DNA from: Kiloniellales bacterium | Lineage (GTDB): Bacteria; Pseudomonadota; Alphaproteobacteria; Kiloniellales; JAKSDN01 | NCBI GenBank assembly: GCA_022360075.1 | Contig: JAKSDN010001136.1 | Span: 1 to 9,230 of the forward strand | DNA: 9,230 nt | Reading direction: 5' to 3' | Shown here: piece by piece, positions 6,865 through 9,230 of the stretch | Position numbering within the stretch: position 1 is the first letter of the stretch | Layout: each line of letters begins with the position of its first letter | Notes under the pieces: generated by a model | Seen by the model: only the letters and a program-made list of their open reading frames with translations | Told to the model about the DNA's origin: nothing | The model's database searches: none | Position numbers and translations under genes: made by a program

Positions 6865-6916
6865 CGGTTCTGCCGCAGTCATGCGGCGGATTACGCTTTG
6901 CTCATCCGCCCTACGG
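6865..6916. repeat. Dispersed palindromic repeat, family 2, copy b
   Basis: This 52-bp unit is identical to 5503-5554 at 47 of 52 positions, with the CCGCA/TGCGG stem kept and the longer stem weakened by TTA...TCA in place of TTA...TAA. The following 6917-7141 stretch, up to the next gene, holds no gene; only a short CTAG-N7-CTAG motif (6980-6994) stands out. Confidence 0.75.
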
Positions 6917-7141
6917 CGTATGGGATCCGGGCAGCACAGCCGCCTGGACTGTATTCGACCCGAGTGTGACGCCCATCACTAGAAAATCCCTAGCCCACCC
7001 TCACGTGAAAACCAACGTTGAGAACACGATCAAGTGGGCGCCCAAGCCCCACCTCGCTTCGCGCGGCAAGCTGCCGTCGCGTCAATGCACCAGGAAGAGG
7101 CTCGGTGAACAGGAGGGTCAGCGGTCTGGGAGGAAAGGGCT

Positions 7142-7900
7142 ATGAAAGGCGGACCCTATTCCCATTTCGATTTCGTCGTCTATCTCTTGAGCGGGTTGGT
7201 CATCGTCGTCGCGCTGGATCTCGCGACGGATAACTTCGGCGACGGCCTGATCCACAACGTAGATCTGCTCGCCGTCAGCGGCGCCGACATCGTCATGATC
7301 CTGGCCGGCGCCTATCTCTGCGGTCACGTGAACTCGCTGATGGCGCACTGGGTGCTGCAGGAGGGGATGACCTCGACCACGCTGGGCCGGCCATCGGAGA
7401 AACTGCTTTTCGGCAACCCCGACTCGCGGATCCCCTATTTTCATCCCTTGAAGCCCGATATCCTCGAGCGCATCGAAAGACGGGCCAAGCAGGAATTCGA
7501 CATCGATCTGAGCGAGAAGCGCAAAGGCGACGACCGCGAAGTCTTCAAGCGCGCGCACGGACACGCCCGGCGAGACGAGAACTTCGTCAAAACGAACGAA
7601 AACCATCTCATGGCGTTCAACTTCTCCAGGAACATGACCTGGGCGCTCTTCATGAGCGTGATCTTCCTGTGCGTCCGCAAGGCGACCGGGCCGATGTCCG
7701 ACGCGCTGGATCCTGCCTTCCTGCTGGAGGAAGAGCGCCAGCTTTGCTGGGTGCTGACCGGAATGCTCGCGGCCTTCGTGCTGGTCGCGATCCGCTATCT
7801 GCTGTTCCTGCGCAGCTATACCAAGAGCGTGCTCACCCACTACGCGCGCGGCGAGACCGCCGAGGTCGTCGAAGCCGCTCCGGCACGGGTCGCCGCGTAG
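7142..7900 (+). CDS. Orphan four-helix membrane protein of unknown function
   Basis: I do not recognise the family. The 252-residue product starts at ATG with a strong GGGAGGA (7128-7134) seven bases upstream and ends TAG at 7898-7900. Four hydrophobic segments lie near 10-27, 46-64, 163-178 and 202-222. Between the second and third is a highly charged loop of about 95 residues (KLLFGNPDSRIPYFHPLKPD ... KRKGDDREVFKRAHGHARRDENF), predicted cytoplasmic by positive-inside reasoning, as is the C-terminal tail. Potentially conserved-looking patches are SHFDFVVYLLSGL (7-19) near the N-terminus, AYLCGHVNSL (57-66) at the end of helix 2, FNFSRN (159-164) before helix 3 and RYLLFLRSYTKSV (218-230) after helix 4. 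The overall plan, paired helices around a soluble middle domain, is seen in some membrane effectors and sensors, but that comparison is only suggestive. It is monocistronic, with 28 bp to the convergent dioxygenase gene. Confidence 0.8.
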   Translation: MKGGPYSHFDFVVYLLSGLVIVVALDLATDNFGDGLIHNVDLLAVSGADIVMILAGAYLCGHVNSLMAHWVLQEGMTSTTLGRPSEKLLFGNPDSRIPYFHPLKPDILERIERRAKQEFDIDLSEKRKGDDREVFKRAHGHARRDENFVKTNENHLMAFNFSRNMTWALFMSVIFLCVRKATGPMSDALDPAFLLEEERQLCWVLTGMLAAFVLVAIRYLLFLRSYTKSVLTHYARGETAEVVEAAPARVAA

Positions 7901-7928
7901 AGCGCCGGCGGCTTATACGCTTCGCTAA

Positions 7929-8852
7929 CTACGCGAACGGCCGATCGCCGAGCACGGTGCAGCGGCGCATGACGCGGCGCTCGCGGGCGGTGTCGTAGGC
8001 CGTCGCCTTGTGCAGCAGGCAGCGGTTGTCCCAGATCATGCAGTCGCGCGGCAACCAGCGGTGGCGATAGACGAGAGGCTCGACCGTGGCGAGACGGTTG
8101 ACCTCCTCGATCAGCGCCCGGCCGGCGGCGTAGTCCATGCCCTCGATGCACTCCGCATGATCGCCGAGGAAGAGCGCCTTACGGCCGGTCTCCGGGTGCC
8201 TGCGCACCACCGGGTGCGCGACCGGCGGCACCTCGGCCTTCTGGGCGGCCGTCATGGGATCGTGGCCGTGCCGGCGGCTGCGCGAGAAGTCTAGGTTGTG
8301 GACAGCCTTCAGCCTGCTGAGGCGCGCTTTCCAATCGGCGCTCAGTGCGTCGTAGGCGCCGTACATATCGGCGAAATGGGTCTCGCCGTCGTGCGCCGGC
8401 ACCTGCTCGGCGTACATGAGGGTGGCAAGCCCGGTCGCCGGGCGCCAGGAGCCGTCGGTGTGCCAGTGCAGCGTGCCGAGGTCAGGATGCTGACCGTTCG
8501 GTACGCCGCTCTCGTCCAGGTTTGTCAGAAGGTAGATCTCCGGATGATCGGCGTAGCCGTGATACTGGTTCATCACGTGGACCTGGACCTCGCCGAAACA
8601 GCGCGCGAAGGCCACTTGCGTGGCGGGCGGCAGGTCGACGTCTCGGAACAGCAGGAGCTGGTGCTGGAGAAAGGCCTCGTGGAGCTGCGCGAAGACCGCC
8701 GGCGCCATGGCCGCCTCGAGCGTGAGGCCGACGACCTCGGCGCCGAGCGCAGGACCGAGCGGGCGCAGGTCGAGCGCCTTGTCCGAGCTTCCTTCCCGGG
8801 CTCGCCGTGGCCGCGCGATCTTGGACATCGCCCTGCCCTCACCGCTTGGCAT
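7929..8852 (-). CDS. TauD/TfdA-family Fe(II)/2-oxoglutarate-dependent dioxygenase
   Basis: The 307-residue protein has the full metal and co-substrate set of the TauD/TfdA family: H131-T-D133 in LHWHTDGSW, the distal histidine H281 in LLHKAT, and R293/R297 in the RRVMRR stretch for the 2-oxoglutarate carboxylate. The N-terminal half (LRPLGPALGAEVVGL ... LLFRDVDLPPATQVAFARCFG) and the ending WDNRCLLH ... RRCTVLGDRP are typical. Such enzymes hydroxylate a carbon next to sulfonate, ether or similar groups using O2, releasing CO2 and succinate. Relative to TauD there is one extra residue between the distal His and Arg. The substrate is not deducible, and no sulfonate transporter lies nearby. ATG 8850-8852 has GGAGG (8858-8862) five bases upstream; an in-frame ATG at 8826-8828 with AGGG just before it is a possible alternative. 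It is divergent from the arsenate reductase gene across 131 bp, where I see no clear promoter hexamers. Confidence 0.9.
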   Translation of the reverse strand: MPSGEGRAMSKIARPRRAREGSSDKALDLRPLGPALGAEVVGLTLEAAMAPAVFAQLHEAFLQHQLLLFRDVDLPPATQVAFARCFGEVQVHVMNQYHGYADHPEIYLLTNLDESGVPNGQHPDLGTLHWHTDGSWRPATGLATLMYAEQVPAHDGETHFADMYGAYDALSADWKARLSRLKAVHNLDFSRSRRHGHDPMTAAQKAEVPPVAHPVVRRHPETGRKALFLGDHAECIEGMDYAAGRALIEEVNRLATVEPLVYRHRWLPRDCMIWDNRCLLHKATAYDTARERRVMRRCTVLGDRPFA

Positions 8853-8983
8853 TCTCCCCTCCTTGCGCCATAGAGAATGGGCCGATCAGCAACGCGAGTT
8901 TAGTCCAGCGTTCGCCGGCAGAGAATGCCTGACCGCCCGCGCGCGGGGACCGCACAAGCACCGAGATTCACGGGAGATAAGGG

Positions 8984-9230
8984 ATGAGCGTCACCATCTA
9001 CCACAACCCGCGCTGCAGCAAATCGCGCCAGACCCTGGCGCTCCTGCGCGACAAGGGCATCGAGCCGGAGGTGGTGGAATATCTGCAGCGCCCGCCCAAG
9101 GCGGCCGAGCTGAAGCGGATCCTGGGCTTGCTCGGCCTCGGCGCCCGTGCGCTGATGCGGCGCAAGGAAGCGGCCTACAAGGAGCTCGGCCTCGCCGACG
9201 AGGCGCTGAGCGAGGCCGCACTGGTCAAGG
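8984..9230 (+). CDS. arsC: ArsC-type arsenate reductase (glutaredoxin-coupled), 3'-truncated
   Basis: The first 82 residues are visible; the family is usually about 115-140 long. MSVTIYHNPRCSKSRQTL carries the catalytic cysteine C11 in the NPxCxxSR context, equivalent to Cys12 of the plasmid R773 enzyme. R59 in RALMRRK aligns with its Arg60; the later arginines lie outside the window. The fold is thioredoxin-like: cysteine attacks arsenate, and glutaredoxin with glutathione reduces the intermediate to arsenite. GGGAG (8972-8976) precedes the ATG by seven bases. No arsR, arsB or acr3 gene is visible here. The YffB/Spx branch shares this N-terminus but usually lacks the RALLR segment, so the arsenate reductase branch is preferred. 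Confidence 0.88.
   Translation, partial: MSVTIYHNPRCSKSRQTLALLRDKGIEPEVVEYLQRPPKAAELKRILGLLGLGARALMRRKEAAYKELGLADEALSEAALVK

Noticed and set aside
6554..6982. Short open frames giving products like HPEERPTGRVSKDAR and HPEEPASAGVSKDACW
   Set aside because: They are translations of the two arms of the 121-bp palindromic repeat and nearby repeats, a known source of false gene calls.
7901..7928. Possible degenerate repeat or terminator between the convergent membrane-protein and dioxygenase genes
   Set aside because: TACGCTTCGCTAA resembles part of family 2 (12 of 13 bases), but it is too short, forms no good stem and has no T tract.

Overview
The window is GC-rich DNA from a free-living bacterium, most likely an alphaproteobacterium (Rhodospirillales- or Rhizobiales-like). 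The grounds are strong GC bias at third codon positions, a mix of GTG and TTG starts with clear Shine-Dalgarno sequences, and dispersed palindromic intergenic repeats of a type familiar from that class. The taxonomic placement is inference. I see no rRNA, tRNA, CRISPR array, transposase or phage gene.

Layout. The left edge (3-740, +) is the C-terminal two thirds of a mandelate-racemase-type enolase superfamily enzyme with its catalytic acids and base intact. A spacer of about 265 bp holds a perfect TATAAT box and a dyad. It leads into an RTX/type I secretion substrate of 734 residues (1006-3210, +). Convergent to it is a pentapeptide-repeat membrane protein (3439-5337, -), with a two-armed palindromic repeat and a stem-loop between the two genes. 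Upstream on the same strand is a ten-helix EamA/DMT transporter (5575-6477, -) that starts with TTG. A 664-bp gene-poor stretch (6478-7141) then carries a candidate minus-strand terminator with a ten-base T tract and several dispersed repeats, including a 121-bp inverted-repeat element. After it come an orphan four-helix membrane protein (7142-7900, +), a convergent TauD/TfdA-type Fe(II)/2-oxoglutarate dioxygenase (7929-8852, -) and, divergent from that, the start of an ArsC-type arsenate reductase (8984-9230, +, cut by the window edge).

How the genes fit together. There is no obvious multi-gene operon; most genes look like single transcription units. Two encode extracytoplasmic or membrane repeat proteins (RTX and pentapeptide). 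Three are ordinary metabolic or resistance functions (enolase-superfamily enzyme, dioxygenase, arsenate reductase) and one is an exporter of unknown substrate. The least explained items are the orphan four-helix protein, the pentapeptide protein with repeat blocks predicted on opposite sides of the membrane, and the intergenic repeats. One repeat pair that is almost adjacent at 5459-5554 is split by about 200 bp at 6630-6916, as if the 121-bp palindrome had inserted into it. I did not find a convincing new multi-gene system.
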